DNA from: JABCPE02 sp963520725 | Lineage (GTDB): Bacteria > Bacteroidota > Bacteroidia > Flavobacteriales > Weeksellaceae | DNA: 31,447 bases | NCBI GenBank assembly: GCA_963520725.1 | Contig: CAUQSG010000011.1 | Span: forward strand, 1 to 31,447 | Direction: 5' to 3' | Shown here: positions 31,103-31,447 of the stretch, piece after piece | Numbering within the stretch: position 1 is the first letter of the stretch | Layout: every line of letters starts with the position of its first letter | The notes under the pieces: model-generated | Database searches by the model: none | What the model was told of the DNA's origin: nothing | The model's input: only the letters and a program-made list of their open reading frames with translations | Program-made: the position numbers and the translations under genes

Positions 31103-31447
31103 ATGAGTAAAATAAAGTCAATATTATCAGTTTTTCTTTTTGGAGGTTTGATGGTCAGTTGTAATTCTGATGCTGATGACTTGGGGAAAAATCTTTTTGA
31201 TGGTAATTCAGTTACTGGAAATCAGGTTTCTTATGATTTGATAGCCTACAATATAAATAATGGAGATGCCGTAAGAGCTGATTCTTATGCGTTGCAAAGA
31301 GCTACATTAGGTGCTTTCACTGAAGGTCAGTTTGGTACACAAGAGTCAGCATATGTTACTCAAGTGAGATTGTCTAAATATGCTCCTGATTTTGGAACTA
31401 GTCCAATAGTAGATTCTGTGGTTTTAGAAATTAAGCCTCAATATGAT
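31103..31447 (+). CDS. DUF4270 lipoprotein, partial (cut by window end)
   Basis: The first 115 codons are present. A lipoprotein signal ends LMVSC (Cys20). The mature start (DADDLGKNLFDGN), the GAFTEGQFGTQESAYVTQVRLS block and SPIVDSVVLEI resemble DUF4270 proteins, flavobacterial outer-membrane lipoproteins of unknown function. The gene runs off the right edge. It is 13 bases downstream of the glycogen-synthase-like gene and probably cotranscribed with it. Confidence 0.85.
   Translation, partial: MSKIKSILSVFLFGGLMVSCNSDADDLGKNLFDGNSVTGNQVSYDLIAYNINNGDAVRADSYALQRATLGAFTEGQFGTQESAYVTQVRLSKYAPDFGTSPIVDSVVLEIKPQYD

Overview
The window is a low-GC chromosomal segment from a member of the Bacteroidota, most likely a flavobacterium of the Weeksellaceae (Chryseobacterium-like) group. 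The evidence is a SusC/SusD pair, DUF5683 and DUF4270 proteins, many small lipoproteins and Gln-initiated secreted proteins, the parA-parB-DUF5683-dapB-x-lepB gene order, and repeated promoter -7 boxes of the Bacteroidota type TAnnTTTG just upstream of genes. No tRNA, rRNA, CRISPR array, prophage or insertion sequence was recognised. Most of the window is core genome.

Layout. Positions 1-408 are a gene-free leader with two tandem Met-rich mini-ORFs, each followed by an intrinsic terminator and each able to form a competing antiterminator. They precede a susC/susD-type outer-membrane import pair (409-4851). Next come a lipocalin-like lipoprotein (4954-5418) and three small exported or lipoprotein genes on the minus strand (5527-7255), two of which overlap unusually. 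A duplicated terminator region with a possible 29-codon gene (7385-7623) leads into recA. Then follow a Gfo/Idh oxidoreductase with a secreted partner, an acidic 78-residue protein, metK with a structured 5' UTR resembling a SAM-II riboswitch, oxyR with a strong inverted repeat at its promoter, a lipoprotein, gcvP, rarA, lepB, an unknown cytoplasmic protein, and the dapB-DUF5683-parB-parA operon (transcribed from parA). The parA/prmC divergent spacer holds two perfect, inverted DnaA boxes. prmC is followed by a minus-strand operon that starts at idi, runs through five tandem paralogous exported proteins, and ends with gcvT and a secreted unknown. The window closes with serA, a glycogen-synthase-like protein lacking the C-terminal domain, and the start of a DUF4270 lipoprotein.

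How the parts work together. parA/parB, rarA and recA serve chromosome segregation and repair. gcvP and gcvT are two subunits of the glycine cleavage system, encoded about 8 kb apart and without gcvH here. serA and gcvPT bracket serine/glycine/one-carbon metabolism, and metK uses methionine. The most notable points are the tandem leader-peptide attenuators ahead of susCD, probably sensing Met-tRNA supply or another signal through Met-rich peptides; the SAM-II-like metK leader; the expanding, recombining paralogue array translationally coupled between idi and gcvT; and the DnaA-box pair beside parA.
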